Positions 55,622-64,000 of a DNA stretch of 64,000 bases are shown piece after piece (position 1 is the first letter of the stretch; each line of letters opens with the position of its first letter). The notes under the pieces are model-generated. The model ran no database searches, was not told the DNA's origin, and worked only from the letters and a program-made list of their open reading frames with translations. Position numbers and translations under genes: made by a program. The stretch is from contig CANMQI010000002.1 in assembly GCA_947499955.1 (NCBI GenBank), forward strand, positions 457,721-521,720. The letters are read 5' to 3'. Source of the DNA: an uncultured Granulosicoccus sp. Lineage in GTDB: Bacteria > Pseudomonadota > Gammaproteobacteria > Granulosicoccales > Granulosicoccaceae.

Positions 55622-57856
55622 ATGAATCCACGAATCTCGGCGGTTGCCGGCCTTGTCAGCGCCGTATTGCTGGCAGCCTGCAGTTCTGATGGGAACACAC
55701 CCGGTGGCGACGGTCTGGATGGTGATCGAAAATTGCGGACCTTGGGCAATGGAGAGGCCTTTCTGAGCGCGGTGCGAGAAGGTCTGATCGCCCAGAACAG
55801 GTCCTACCATGGTTATTCCGAGGAAACGGACGCCTCATCAGGTGATCAGAACTCCCCCCCGATGAGCGGCGAATCCGACTCTACGGATACTGGTGGCGAC
55901 ACCGGGGCTGAAAGCGGTAGTGATGACTCTTCCGGCGGCAATGATGTCACCTCGACCAATGTGCAGGAGCAGGGGGTGGACGAACAGGATTGGGTGAAGG
56001 TCAATGCGAATGGTGACCGACTCTACGTGCTGGATCGTGGTGAGAGCTATTATTACGGCCCGGCCGACGCGGTTGCAGAGGGTGGGGACGGCGTGCCGGA
56101 TGAAGAGCCCGGCGGCTCATACGAACCCGCTGTCCCGACCTTGCGCATACTGCAGCTGGATGCCGATACACCGGATGCCAGTAGCCTGCGCGATGTGCCA
56201 CTATCCTTCGAGGGTCGCTATGCAGAAGGCTTCTATCTCTATGAAAAGGACGGCCAGTCACAGGCCATTCTGAGTGCCTCTGGTAACAATTTCTGGGCTT
56301 ATTGGTCGGAGCCTGCGATGTTCGGTGGTCGCGACAGCCTCGTCACGAAGGTCGATGTCACCGACGCCGCAAATGCATCAGTGTCCGACACGCTAAATCT
56401 GGATGGGCAGATCATCTCCAGTCGGAGAATCGGCAAATATCTGTTTCTGGCGTCGCGATTCTATCCTCAGATACCAGACGTCGACCCATATCAGGTAGGT
56501 GCCGATCAATGGCGACAAGTCGTCAACTCTGCCTCTGCAGAGGAGCTCTTGCCGCAATACAGCCTCAATGGCGCGGCGAGCCGAACACCCTTGATCGATC
56601 CGGCAAGCTGTTTCGTCTCGGATTCGGCCAGCAGCGACGACTATTATTCACCCGATATCATCACGTTATCGGTGTTCGACCTGGAAACCTGGCAGTTCAC
56701 GGATAACGAGTGCTACCTGGGCGCTACCGAAACGCTGTACGCCTCGCCGCAAGCCGTTTTTCTGGCAACCACGCAATATGATTATTCGACAGGTCCGGTG
56801 GCAGAGAATGGTGGGTCAGTCAGTGTCAGCGATGGCGATTTTCCCGAGGACGTCGACTGGCACGACCCACGCGTGGACACAGACGTGCATCAGTTCGATA
56901 TCGAATCGGGCCAGCTGAGCTACGCCGGGTCCGGTACTGTCCAGGGACACCTGGGCTGGAATCCGCTGCGCAAGCCGTTTCGCATGAGTGAAAAGGACGG
57001 TTATCTGCGAGTGGCGACATTCAATGATCGGCAGGGACTCGATGAAAGCCCCATTCTGCTGAGTGTGTTGCAGTCAGATGGCAATGCGACCCTGAGCAAT
57101 GTGGCGAGCCTGCCCAATGAGGAGCAACCCGGCTTCATCGGCAAACCCGGCGAGCAACTCTACGCCTCGCGATTCCTGGGTGATCGAGCCTATCTGGTGA
57201 CTTTCCGGCAAACCGACCCGCTGTATATCATCGATCTGGAGAACCCGCTGAAACCGGCAATTGCCGGAGAGTTGCAGATTGACGGTTACAGCGATTACCT
57301 GCATCCGATCAGTGAGGATTATCTGTTGGGCATCGGCAAGGATGCCGTGGCGACGCCCGGCGAACCCGGTGACGGACGCGGGGCTCTGGTTCAGGGCGTG
57401 AAGTTGTCGCTGTTCAATGTCAGCAATCCGGCGGCTCCGACAGAAGTGCAATCGGTGCTGGTCGGTCAGAGGGGTACCGAATCACGCGCACTCGGCGATC
57501 ACCGGGCCATTGCGGTGCAGGCTGCCAATGACAATCACCCGACTCGTGTCAGTTTCGGTATCGATGTCAACGGTCAGGCCTCTCCCAGTAGTTCGCCCAC
57601 CGGTTATGAAGCGTCTACCTATCATGGCTGGAACTATTCGGGTTTGCACGGCTTCGAGATTCGAACCGGGGCCGATGCGGGAATCACTTCCCGGGGCGCC
57701 ATGGTGGTCGAGTCGTCCGAACAGAGCGGTCAGTATTACAACAGCTACGCCGATGATCGTGCCGTCATGGTCAATGATTCGGTCTTCTATATCCGCGGCA
57801 AGCAGGTCTATGCCGCACCCTGGGATGATCTGGCCAACCCGACTCCTGCGCGCTAG
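55622..57856 (+). CDS. Secreted lipoprotein with beta-propeller domain
   Basis: A 744-residue lipoprotein. The signal peptide ends in a lipobox LLAACS with Cys20, and a low-complexity Ser/Asp/Gly linker follows (about 60-110). The main domain is the C-terminal beta-propeller (PF09826 type) recognised by TNVQEQGVDEQDWVKVNANGDRLYVLD, with later blades around VTFRQTDPLYIIDLENP and HPISEDYLLGIG. The family has no assigned activity; some archaeal and bacterial members are cell-surface proteins. It stands alone between chpA and argC. The composition and the acidic linker suggest outer-membrane surface display. Confidence 0.85.
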   Translation: MNPRISAVAGLVSAVLLAACSSDGNTPGGDGLDGDRKLRTLGNGEAFLSAVREGLIAQNRSYHGYSEETDASSGDQNSPPMSGESDSTDTGGDTGAESGSDDSSGGNDVTSTNVQEQGVDEQDWVKVNANGDRLYVLDRGESYYYGPADAVAEGGDGVPDEEPGGSYEPAVPTLRILQLDADTPDASSLRDVPLSFEGRYAEGFYLYEKDGQSQAILSASGNNFWAYWSEPAMFGGRDSLVTKVDVTDAANASVSDTLNLDGQIISSRRIGKYLFLASRFYPQIPDVDPYQVGADQWRQVVNSASAEELLPQYSLNGAASRTPLIDPASCFVSDSASSDDYYSPDIITLSVFDLETWQFTDNECYLGATETLYASPQAVFLATTQYDYSTGPVAENGGSVSVSDGDFPEDVDWHDPRVDTDVHQFDIESGQLSYAGSGTVQGHLGWNPLRKPFRMSEKDGYLRVATFNDRQGLDESPILLSVLQSDGNATLSNVASLPNEEQPGFIGKPGEQLYASRFLGDRAYLVTFRQTDPLYIIDLENPLKPAIAGELQIDGYSDYLHPISEDYLLGIGKDAVATPGEPGDGRGALVQGVKLSLFNVSNPAAPTEVQSVLVGQRGTESRALGDHRAIAVQAANDNHPTRVSFGIDVNGQASPSSSPTGYEASTYHGWNYSGLHGFEIRTGADAGITSRGAMVVESSEQSGQYYNSYADDRAVMVNDSVFYIRGKQVYAAPWDDLANPTPAR

Positions 57857-57862
57857 TGCTGT

Positions 57863-57899
57863 GCGGGCCCGGATCATGTACGAGTGATTCCGGGTCCGC
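57863..57899 (+). terminator. Imperfect GC-rich hairpin after the propeller gene
   Basis: GCGGGCCCGGATCA pairs with TGATTCCGGGTCCGC (one G-U pair and one bulge) around 8 bases, 7 bases after the stop. There is no T run, so termination is plausible but not certain. Confidence 0.4.
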
Positions 57900-57904
57900 G
57901 CGAC

Positions 57905-57915
57905 TGTGCAATAAT
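57905..57915 (+). promoter_or_regulatory. Candidate extended -10 element before argC
   Basis: TGTGCAATAAT, identical to 31750-31760 and 62 bases before the argC ATG. It resembles TGnG plus an AATAAT -10 box; no strong -35 was found. Confidence 0.3.
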
Positions 57916-57976
57916 TGATCGCTATGCAGCGCAGTTCGCGCTTGGTCAACATTGAAGGCAGGGAACAGTAACGCAC

Positions 57977-59002
57977 ATGCGAATCGGGATCATTGGTGGT
58001 TCAGGCTATACCGGGGTGGAACTACTGAGGTTGCTGTCCGTTCGCGACGACATCGAGATCGTGTTCATCAGCTCGCGCGCGCAGGCGGGCAGCCGGGTCG
58101 ATGCGCTGTTCCCGAGCTTGCGTGGTCATGTCGACCTGCTGTTTTCAGATCCTGACGATGTCGTCGACGCCGCTTGCGATCTGGTGTTTTTCGCAACCCC
58201 CAACGGCACGGCCATGAAACAGGCGCCGGCGCTGCTGGAGAAGGGGACGCGTGTTGTCGATCTTTCAGCCGATTTTCGCTTGAAGGACTTCGCCGTCTGG
58301 GAGCAGTGGTACGGTATGAAGCACGCCAGCCCCGAGTGGGTGGAGCGAGCTGCCTATGGCCTCCCGGAAATGAACCGTGCACTCATTCGAGATGCCATGC
58401 TGGTTGCCAATCCGGGGTGTTACCCCACTACTGTGCAGTTGGGGTTTCTGCCGCTGCTCGAGGCAGGCATCGTGGATACCGAATCCCTGATTGCCGATGC
58501 CAAGTCGGGCATCACAGGGGCTGGTCGAGGGGCATCGGTATCCAATCTGCTGGCAGAGGCTGCCGATAGTTTTCGCGCTTACGGTGTCGCCGGGCACCGG
58601 CATCTGCCGGAGATCGAACAGGGTCTGGCCACCATGAGCAGCAAGGCTGTGAGTCTGACATTCACCCCGCATCTGCTGCCGATCATCAGAGGAATTCACG
58701 CCACGCTGTATGCGCGCCTCACGCAAGAGGTAGACCTGCAGGCGCTTTTCGAAGAACGCTTCAAGGATGAGCCCTTTGTCGATGTCATGCCAGCGGGCGC
58801 ACATCCGGAAACCCGTTCCGTAAGAGGAACCAATATGTGTCGTCTGGCGGTTCATCAACCGCAGGGCAGGAATACGGCGGTGGTGCTGGCTGTCGAAGAC
58901 AATCTGGTGAAAGGCGCTGCTGGTCAGGCTGTACAGAACATGAACCTCATGCTCGGTTTGCCAGAAACCCGCGGTCTGCAGCAACCGGCGCTGATGCCCT
59001 GA
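57977..59002 (+). CDS. argC: N-acetyl-gamma-glutamyl-phosphate reductase
   Basis: The third step of arginine synthesis, an NADPH-dependent reduction in the cytoplasm. The Rossmann motif [17 protein letters not shown] opens the protein. The catalytic Cys is in VANPGCYPT, and the late His region HLPEIEQ is present. The 341-residue length is normal for the short ArgC class. Arginine genes next to it are absent; the position before the coiled-coil gene and erpA matches Pseudomonas. Confidence 0.97.
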   Translation: MRIGIIGGSGYTGVELLRLLSVRDDIEIVFISSRAQAGSRVDALFPSLRGHVDLLFSDPDDVVDAACDLVFFATPNGTAMKQAPALLEKGTRVVDLSADFRLKDFAVWEQWYGMKHASPEWVERAAYGLPEMNRALIRDAMLVANPGCYPTTVQLGFLPLLEAGIVDTESLIADAKSGITGAGRGASVSNLLAEAADSFRAYGVAGHRHLPEIEQGLATMSSKAVSLTFTPHLLPIIRGIHATLYARLTQEVDLQALFEERFKDEPFVDVMPAGAHPETRSVRGTNMCRLAVHQPQGRNTAVVLAVEDNLVKGAAGQAVQNMNLMLGLPETRGLQQPALMP

Positions 59003-59027
59003 ACGGGATACTGAACCGGGGTTTTCG

Positions 59028-59786
59028 ATGATTTCACGTATACCCGGCAAGGCCTTCGTGTTTGTGACTCTGGCCCTGAGCATACCGGCCGCCTGGTTGC
59101 TGGGTAATGAGCAGGCAGAAGACCTGTCGCGGGAGCAGCTGCAAGAGCTGCAGATCGGTGCCGAGCAGGAACAGCTGCGCTTGCAAGCCTTGATCGATAC
59201 GCTTGAATCCGAGATCCGGCAACAGGATCTGACTCTGGAAATCGTGGAAGCTCGAGCAGCGAGCTTGCAGGAAGAGCTGGATGTCAGTCTGAAGCAATCG
59301 ATCGATGACGAGGCAGAGCTATCCCTGTACCGCCGTATCGAGGGCGTCGAGAACGAGCGTGGTATCCGGGTGGACGCCATCAGCCGTACACGTTCAGGAC
59401 CGGATCTACTGGCGATCACGCTGGTACAGACTCGCGGCCGTGATCGGGCGTCCGGCGCTATCGGTCTGACTCTGTTTTCCGGTCGGGACGGGCATGAGCA
59501 GCGCTGGATACTGAGCGATGGTGATCGCGGGGTGCTGACACCGGCTGTGTCGCCTGAAAGTCAGGGCGGGGAACAGCAGGCAGAAGAGCTTCTGGCATCA
59601 GCTCTGAGTGACGATGTCGTCAAGGTTGCGCAGTTTGATCTTCGTTTTTTCCAGACGCTCTTGGTTAAGGTAGAGAACATCACTACCATCAACCCCGATT
59701 ACGTCGAAATATGGATCTTGCCGGAAGGCAAGCGCCTCAAGCCTCAATTGCAGCGATTCCGCTGGGCTGAGATCGGCTTCGATTGA
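59028..59786 (+). CDS. DUF6776-like coiled-coil membrane-anchored protein
   Basis: Unknown function. The 252-residue protein has an N-terminal hydrophobic segment (about 8-25, FVFVTLALSIPAAWLLG) that is a signal anchor. A Gln/Glu/Leu-rich coiled coil spans about 33-105, and a C-terminal beta-rich domain ends in LPEGKRLKPQLQRFRW. The same kind of gene lies between argC and erpA in Pseudomonas and relatives, so the order is conserved even though the role is not known. It starts 25 bases after argC. Confidence 0.75.
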   Translation: MISRIPGKAFVFVTLALSIPAAWLLGNEQAEDLSREQLQELQIGAEQEQLRLQALIDTLESEIRQQDLTLEIVEARAASLQEELDVSLKQSIDDEAELSLYRRIEGVENERGIRVDAISRTRSGPDLLAITLVQTRGRDRASGAIGLTLFSGRDGHEQRWILSDGDRGVLTPAVSPESQGGEQQAEELLASALSDDVVKVAQFDLRFFQTLLVKVENITTINPDYVEIWILPEGKRLKPQLQRFRWAEIGFD

Positions 59787-59792
59787 TGAACA

Positions 59793-59832
59793 ATAGTTGA
59801 CTAAAATGCTAGGTCAAGTAAACTGCCTAGCA
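59793..59832 (+). promoter_or_regulatory. erpA promoter with IscR-like half site and inverted repeat
   Basis: ATAGTTGACT (59793-59802) fits all ten positions of the left half of the IscR type 1 consensus and contains a TTGACT -35 box. TAAACT at 59819-59824, 16 bases later, could be the -10. A perfect inverted repeat TGCTAGG-N12-CCTAGCA (59807-59832) overlaps the same promoter. A good right IscR half site at the usual spacing is not present: GGTCAAGTAA fits 8 of 10 but is 4 bases too far. Confidence 0.45.
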
Positions 59833-59854
59833 ATGAGAATGAGAGGAATTTCCA

Positions 59855-60220
59855 ATGAGTGCTGAAGTCAATTTTGACGACTTCGAGATGCCCGACCCTC
59901 TGGTATTTACCGAGGCGGCGGCATTGAAAGTCAAGGAGCTGATCGTGGAAGAGGGAAATCCCGATCTCATGTTGCGAGTATTCGTATCTGGCGGCGGTTG
60001 CAGTGGGTTTCAGTACGGTTTCACTTTCGACGAAGTCATCAATGAAGGTGACACGGAAGTGAAGAAGGAAGGTGTGAAACTGCTGATCGACCCCATGAGT
60101 TTTCAGTACCTGACGGGTGCCGAAATCGACTATACCGAAGGCCTGGAAGGTTCGCAGTTCGTGATTCGTAACCCTAATGCCACCACAACCTGTGGTTGTG
60201 GCTCGTCTTTCTCAGTGTAA
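59855..60220 (+). CDS. erpA: Iron-sulfur cluster insertion protein ErpA
   Basis: An A-type carrier that passes Fe-S clusters to apo-enzymes such as IspG. It is 121 residues with the three cluster cysteines Cys49 ([12 protein letters not shown]), Cys113 and Cys115 (TTCGCGSSF). A GAGAGGAA ribosome binding site lies 9 bases before ATG. It has its own promoter and a strong terminator, so it is a single-gene unit. In E. coli erpA is under IscR control, in line with the upstream site. Confidence 0.97.
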   Translation: MSAEVNFDDFEMPDPLVFTEAAALKVKELIVEEGNPDLMLRVFVSGGGCSGFQYGFTFDEVINEGDTEVKKEGVKLLIDPMSFQYLTGAEIDYTEGLEGSQFVIRNPNATTTCGCGSSFSV

Positions 60221-60240
60221 GCCAGCAATATCTATCTGAT

Positions 60241-60257
60241 CGGACCAGAATGGTCCG
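60241..60257 (+). terminator. Small hairpin CGGACCA-GAA-TGGTCCG
   Basis: A 7-bp perfect stem with a 3-base loop, 20 bases after the erpA stop and just before the main terminator. It may act as a pre-terminator structure or stabilise the mRNA end. Confidence 0.45.
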
Positions 60258-60268
60258 GGACTGAGCAG

Positions 60269-60315
60269 CCCCGTGAACTGTCGGCCTTGAAGCCGGCCAG
60301 TTCACGGGGTTTTTT
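60269..60315 (+). terminator. Intrinsic terminator of erpA
   Basis: CCCCGTGAACTG (60269-60280) and CAGTTCACGGGG (60298-60309) form a 12-bp stem with an inner GC-rich extension, followed by six T residues (60310-60315). The T run ends inside the stop codon of the convergent M23 peptidase gene. Confidence 0.88.
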
Positions 60316-62126
60316 CATGGCTGATTGGCAGGGGTCGTGGAATGGGTGACAACCGTGCTGGCCGAGGCGACCTGCTGATCGGCTGCCGGCAGAACACTTC
60401 GCATCTGCGCCGTCATCTCATCAGACAGCGCCTTGAGTTCAGGCAGGTATTTGCTGTCAATGGGTTGAGCCGCCGGCAATTCGACTTTCAGTGGGTCGAT
60501 CTGCTTGTTGTTGACGCGGAATTCATAATGAAGATGCGCGCCTGTGACACGACCGGTCTTGCCGACGTAGCCAATCACATCACCTTGCTTGACGCGTGTG
60601 CCGGATTTCGATTTCTCGGCGATCTTCGACATATGCGCGTACAGCGTGCTGAATTTCTTGCCGTGTTGCAGCACGACCGTGTTGCCATAGGCGCCTTTCA
60701 CACCAGAGTAGGCCACTTTTCCGTCAGCCGTCGCGTAGATGGGTGATCCGATCGGTGATCCGTAATCGACACCGCGATGTGCGCGAATCTGATGCAGTAC
60801 CGGATGCAGACGGTTGGGGTTGAAATGTGACGTGATTCTGACTACGTCAACCGGATGGCGCATGAAGGTACGTCGCTTGGACTTGCCGTCAGGAGAGTAG
60901 TAACCCGTGGTGCCATCATCGGTCGTGAAGCGAATGGCGCGATGGGTCTTGCCGCCGCGAATGAACTCGGCAGCCAGGATATCGCCATCACCGATATAGC
61001 GACCTTCCCGGTACAGCCGGTCATAGACCAGGCTGAACTGATCGCCCTTGCGGATATCCTTGGCGAAATCCAGTTCCCACTGAAAGATGTCAGCCAGTTC
61101 CATGATGGTGGACTGTTTCAGGTCGGCTTGCTGGGCAGCGAGATAGAGTGATTGCTGGATAGTGCCGGAGGTCACCACACGTTCCTTTTCCAATGGCAGG
61201 TCGATCGATGCCACTTCAAAATCATTGTCTGTGCGATTGATGGTGATTCGTCTGTCATTGCCCACCCGGGTGGTCAGGCTTTGAAAGGCACCGTCGGGTA
61301 GCTGATGAATCTCCAGTTCCTGCCCTATCTTGAGATTGGACAGATACTGTTTGACGGTATCGTCAGTCAGCAATCTCGGCATCTGGTCGATCTTCACGCC
61401 ATGGTTGTTGAGGATGCCCGACAAGGTATTGCCAGGAGCCACAGCGACGACAATGGTGCTGGCTTTATCAGCCGTGTCGACATCGTCACGAACTGCCGCC
61501 AGGGCAGGGTGGTCAACCATCGGGGAGATCGTCTTCGTGAAGCCCGTGTCCGTTGCTTCCATGAGTGGCTGCAGCGGATCGATTACCGTGTCAGAGGCCG
61601 TCAGGCTTTGTTCGGTTGCCGCGGCAACCGTGGCCGGGCGGGTGATCGCGACCTGCTCGCTGGTATTGGCTGCCAGCGGCATGGGCAGCACAGGTGTGGC
61701 CTGATCCTTCTCTTTGGAGAAGTGCGCGCTCAGCGCATCGACAGCGTCATCGAAAAAGAAGGTCGGCGCCGGCATGCTGGCCCGCACCACTGCCTGAGCA
61801 GGGTTGTTGTTCGTCGTCTCGGTCTCGACCGTCGTCCAGACAATGCCACCGATAACCACCGCCAGAGCAGTATAGAGTTTGGTCCGCTGGCTCAGGTAGG
61901 GACTGGGTTCGACGCGAGTCACGGTCGAATTGATTCTGACAGCACCCGTTCGCACAGGCGTTGCCGAAGAGCTGCGATGAGCACCTTTCGATCTGCCACG
62001 CGATGACTTGGCCGCGTCAGCGGCAGAGCCGCGCGAGGTGTCAGTCCGGGTTTCACCGGTGCCGTTGAACGCGCCGGGTGAGAAGTCCACACAGTGCGGA
62101 CGGTAGTGAGCGTTTCTAGTAGTCAA
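60315..62126 (-). CDS. mepM: Peptidoglycan M23 metalloendopeptidase, MepM/OapA-like
   Basis: A cell-wall hydrolase that cuts peptide cross-links during growth. It is 603 residues: a basic cytoplasmic N-terminus, one membrane helix at about 84-104 (LYTALAVVIGGIVWTTV), an OapA/LysM-like region (VAPGNTLSGILNNHGVKIDQMPRLL), and a C-terminal M23 domain. The zinc ligands are in HRGVDYGSPIG (H-x3-D) and GAHLHYEFRVN (H-x-H). It converges on erpA, with the stop codon at the edge of the terminator. In Pseudomonas anmK sits between erpA and this gene; it is absent here. Confidence 0.95.
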   Translation of the reverse strand: MTTRNAHYRPHCVDFSPGAFNGTGETRTDTSRGSAADAAKSSRGRSKGAHRSSSATPVRTGAVRINSTVTRVEPSPYLSQRTKLYTALAVVIGGIVWTTVETETTNNNPAQAVVRASMPAPTFFFDDAVDALSAHFSKEKDQATPVLPMPLAANTSEQVAITRPATVAAATEQSLTASDTVIDPLQPLMEATDTGFTKTISPMVDHPALAAVRDDVDTADKASTIVVAVAPGNTLSGILNNHGVKIDQMPRLLTDDTVKQYLSNLKIGQELEIHQLPDGAFQSLTTRVGNDRRITINRTDNDFEVASIDLPLEKERVVTSGTIQQSLYLAAQQADLKQSTIMELADIFQWELDFAKDIRKGDQFSLVYDRLYREGRYIGDGDILAAEFIRGGKTHRAIRFTTDDGTTGYYSPDGKSKRRTFMRHPVDVVRITSHFNPNRLHPVLHQIRAHRGVDYGSPIGSPIYATADGKVAYSGVKGAYGNTVVLQHGKKFSTLYAHMSKIAEKSKSGTRVKQGDVIGYVGKTGRVTGAHLHYEFRVNNKQIDPLKVELPAAQPIDSKYLPELKALSDEMTAQMRSVLPAADQQVASASTVVTHSTTPANQP

Positions 62127-62335
62127 CGCGAGTGTCCGTTCGTAGAATTTGGATTGTGAATGAATAACGCCTGTTTTCGTTTATAGTCGCAATTACAATC
62201 GTCAGCGCTTTATCAAGTGTAGAGCAATTGTAGAAAAAGTGAATGTCAACCAAGGTTGCGTCCAGTAACCGAATTCGATTTTCTCTAATCACCTTGCCAG
62301 TCCCCTGGCTCACCACGTGGAGCAATTCATCAGTC

Positions 62336-63559
62336 ATGCCGTCCGAGAAATCCATTAACAGTCGCGATATCGACGAACAGATCGCTCTGATTTCGAGGGG
62401 TACCGATGAGGTGCTGGTGGAAAGCGAGTTGCGTGAGCGGTTGAAAGAAGGTCGACCATTGCGTATCAAAGCAGGATTCGATCCAACTGCGCCCGATTTG
62501 CACCTCGGGCATACCGTATTACTGAACAAGATGCGCCAGTTTCAGCAGCTGGGCCATCAGGTCATTTTCCTGATCGGGGATTTCACCGGTCGCATCGGTG
62601 ACCCGAGCGGCAAGAGTGTCACCCGGCCGGCTCTGGATGATGCCGCCGTGCTGGAAAATGCGCAGACATACAAGGAGCAGGTGTACAAGATCCTCGACGA
62701 GCAAAAGACGGAAGTGCGCTTCAACGCGGAATGGTTCGAACCCATGTCGGCCAGCGACCTGATACGACTGGCTTCTCGTCAGACACTGGCGCGCATGCTC
62801 GAAAGAGACGACTTTGCCAAGCGCTACCGAGAGCAGCAGCCCATCGCCCTGCATGAATTCCTGTACCCCATGGTGCAGGGTTATGACTCCGTTGCCCTGA
62901 AGTGCGATGTTGAGCTGGGTGGTACCGATCAGAAGTTCAATCTGTTGATGGGGCGCGAGCTGCAGAAGGGTAATGGTCAATCGCCACAGATCGTCATCAC
63001 CATGCCGCTGCTCGAAGGGCTCGATGGTGTGCAGAAGATGTCGAAGTCTCTGAATAACTATGTGGGTGTCGATGATGAGGCCGATGACATGTTCGGCAAG
63101 CTCATGTCTATTCCCGACAGCATCATGTGGCGCTACTTCGAATTGCTCAGTGCACGCCCCAATGCCGATATCGACAAACTCAAGCAGGCTGTCGAGGAAG
63201 GCAGGAACCCGAGGGATGTCAAATTCGAATTGGGCATCGAAATTGTCGACACTTATCATGGTGCCGGTGCGGGAGAATTGGCCAGGGATGCCTTCATCAA
63301 ACGGTTCCAGCAGGGGCAGTTGCCGGAAGACATCAAGGCGGTCGATGTGGAAGCGGGTAGCGAGGGGCGGCCGTTGGCCAATGTTCTGGTTGATGCGGGT
63401 CTGACCGAGAGCACGTCGGAGAGTCATCGCATGATCAAGCAAGGCGCGGTTCGCATTGATGGCGAACGGGTTGATGATGGTCGTCAGTTATTGCAGTCGG
63501 GTTCCGAGATGGTGCTCCAGGTCGGCAAGCGTCGAGTTGCAAAGGTGTCCCTGGTCTGA
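62336..63559 (+). CDS. tyrS: Tyrosyl-tRNA synthetase
   Basis: Charges tRNA-Tyr. It is a class I enzyme of 407 residues with the HIGH motif as HLGH (in [11 protein letters not shown]) and KMSKS intact ([10 protein letters not shown]), plus a C-terminal S4 RNA-binding domain ([17 protein letters not shown]). It resembles the TyrZ-type found before an rRNA operon in P. aeruginosa. I chose ATG 62336 with GGAG upstream; the frame is open further upstream to 62243 but the extra residues do not look like the family. It is divergent from mepM. Confidence 0.96.
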   Translation: MPSEKSINSRDIDEQIALISRGTDEVLVESELRERLKEGRPLRIKAGFDPTAPDLHLGHTVLLNKMRQFQQLGHQVIFLIGDFTGRIGDPSGKSVTRPALDDAAVLENAQTYKEQVYKILDEQKTEVRFNAEWFEPMSASDLIRLASRQTLARMLERDDFAKRYREQQPIALHEFLYPMVQGYDSVALKCDVELGGTDQKFNLLMGRELQKGNGQSPQIVITMPLLEGLDGVQKMSKSLNNYVGVDDEADDMFGKLMSIPDSIMWRYFELLSARPNADIDKLKQAVEEGRNPRDVKFELGIEIVDTYHGAGAGELARDAFIKRFQQGQLPEDIKAVDVEAGSEGRPLANVLVDAGLTESTSESHRMIKQGAVRIDGERVDDGRQLLQSGSEMVLQVGKRRVAKVSLV

Positions 63560-64000
63560 GTCGGATTGCTCTGCTCGGTTGAAGGGGCAGCTGCGTTGCA
63601 GGCAACGACTGATGCGGAGTTTGTTGTTGGGCGCAGGTCTGTCTTCGCTGAATCTGCTGTTCATGTGATTGGTGTCGCACCTTTTGTTCTTTTCATCCCC
63701 GTCAGGGCCTAAAGATTTGCGTCAGACGGACGTTAACTTGAGTCCTGCAAGGGGCGGCGCAGCGGGTCTGGAAGATATGTTCCAGATCATCACGGGAGCA
63801 GGTTTGAGTTTTTGGAAATTTATTTGCTCAACCCTGTTGTTTTTTCCCTGCAAGTCCGTAGAATTCGCTTCCTCGCAGCAGCGCAGAGACAGCCCTCGGG
63901 TTGAATCGGTTGGAGCGGGTCAGGGCAGGAAATTGATGGTAAATAATTTCCCTGTTTTGAAAAAGTCGCGTTAAGATAGGCGGCTCGGCTGAACGGGGTT
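63560..64000. other. Downstream region of tyrS, probable rRNA operon leader
   Basis: No protein gene is supported. The stretch has AT-rich tracts (about 63805-63850) and candidate promoters, the first at 63837-63864. A second -10-like TAAGAT at 63972-63977 is followed by a GC-rich discriminator-like segment. In P. aeruginosa the 16S rRNA gene follows tyrZ. No 16S sequence itself is seen before the window ends. Confidence 0.4.
63837..63864 (+). promoter_or_regulatory. rrn P1-like promoter
   Basis: TTGTTT (63837-63842), 16-base spacer, TAGAAT (63859-63864). The 16-bp spacing and an upstream AT-rich stretch (UP-element-like) are features of ribosomal promoters. The sequence just after the -10 is not strongly GC-rich, so the call rests partly on synteny. 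Confidence 0.4.

Noticed and set aside
58265..59419. 384-residue frame opposite argC and the coiled-coil gene
   Set aside because: It is antisense to conserved genes and spans two of them.
63972..63977. TAAGAT as a second rRNA promoter -10
   Set aside because: No acceptable -35 box at 16-18 bp (only TCCCTG/CCCTGT), so it is mentioned in the region but not listed as a promoter.

Overview
The window looks like a chromosomal segment of a marine-type gammaproteobacterium with moderately high GC and very dense operons (many ATGA or TGATG stop/start overlaps). Three gene blocks follow the order known from Pseudomonas aeruginosa: yggT-proC-yggS-pilT-pilU; pyrC'-pyrB-pyrR-yqgF-yqgE-tonB-gshB-pilG-pilI-pilJ-chpA; and argC-(coiled-coil gene)-erpA-M23 peptidase-tyrS. 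A Granulosicoccus-like (Chromatiales) origin is a guess from overall content, not something the sequence proves. No insertion sequence, prophage, tRNA or CRISPR array was seen.

Layout. 0-1.2 kb: a PPK2 polyphosphate kinase (5' end at the window edge) and a small unknown gene. 1.4-7.4 kb: type II secretion genes gspC-D-E-F, leftward, with no gspG-M attached. 7.8-12.2 kb: an HU protein with a histone-H1-like tail, yggT, proC, a transaldolase and yggS, all leftward. 12.4-14.7 kb: the pilus retraction ATPases pilT and pilU.

14.8-42 kb is a roughly 27-kb accessory stretch lying between blocks that are near neighbours in Pseudomonas. It holds a galacturonokinase-like GHMP kinase with a sugar-1-phosphate nucleotidyltransferase, an exostosin-type glycosyltransferase, a secreted DUF5060 glycosidase-like protein, a Kelch protein with a GlyGly-CTERM-like tail, a FucU/RbsD-like mutarotase, thymidine kinase, a Fur-box-preceded two-gene cysteine-rich operon (unknown protein plus DUF2325), a GNAT acetyltransferase, a DUF1801 protein, a cytidylate-kinase-like protein, a branched-chain 2-oxoacid dehydrogenase operon without E3, a lone cyclic-nucleotide-binding domain, an SMR pump, cobQ, a KDG-kinase-like sugar kinase, a CUT2 sugar ABC transporter with a divergent LacI regulator, an MFS transporter and a uracil-DNA-glycosylase-like protein.

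42-55.5 kb: pyrimidine genes, including a dihydroorotase homologue that has lost its zinc histidines, then yqgF, yqgE, tonB and gshB, and divergently the Pil-Chp chemosensory system (pilG, pilI, pilJ, chpA; pilH absent). 55.6-63.6 kb: a beta-propeller lipoprotein, argC, a DUF6776-like coiled-coil protein, erpA with an IscR-like promoter site and a strong terminator, a LysM-type/M23 endopeptidase and tyrS. The last 440 bases carry promoter-like sequence; by synteny a ribosomal RNA operon probably begins just beyond the window.

Themes: type IV pilus movement and its control (pilT, pilU, Chp system, probably tonB), a possible secretion route with a possible substrate (gspCDEF, GlyGly-CTERM Kelch protein), and uptake, salvage and phosphorylation of sugars and sugar acids. 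The least described items are the galacturonokinase-like salvage pair and the iron-responsive DUF2325 operon.
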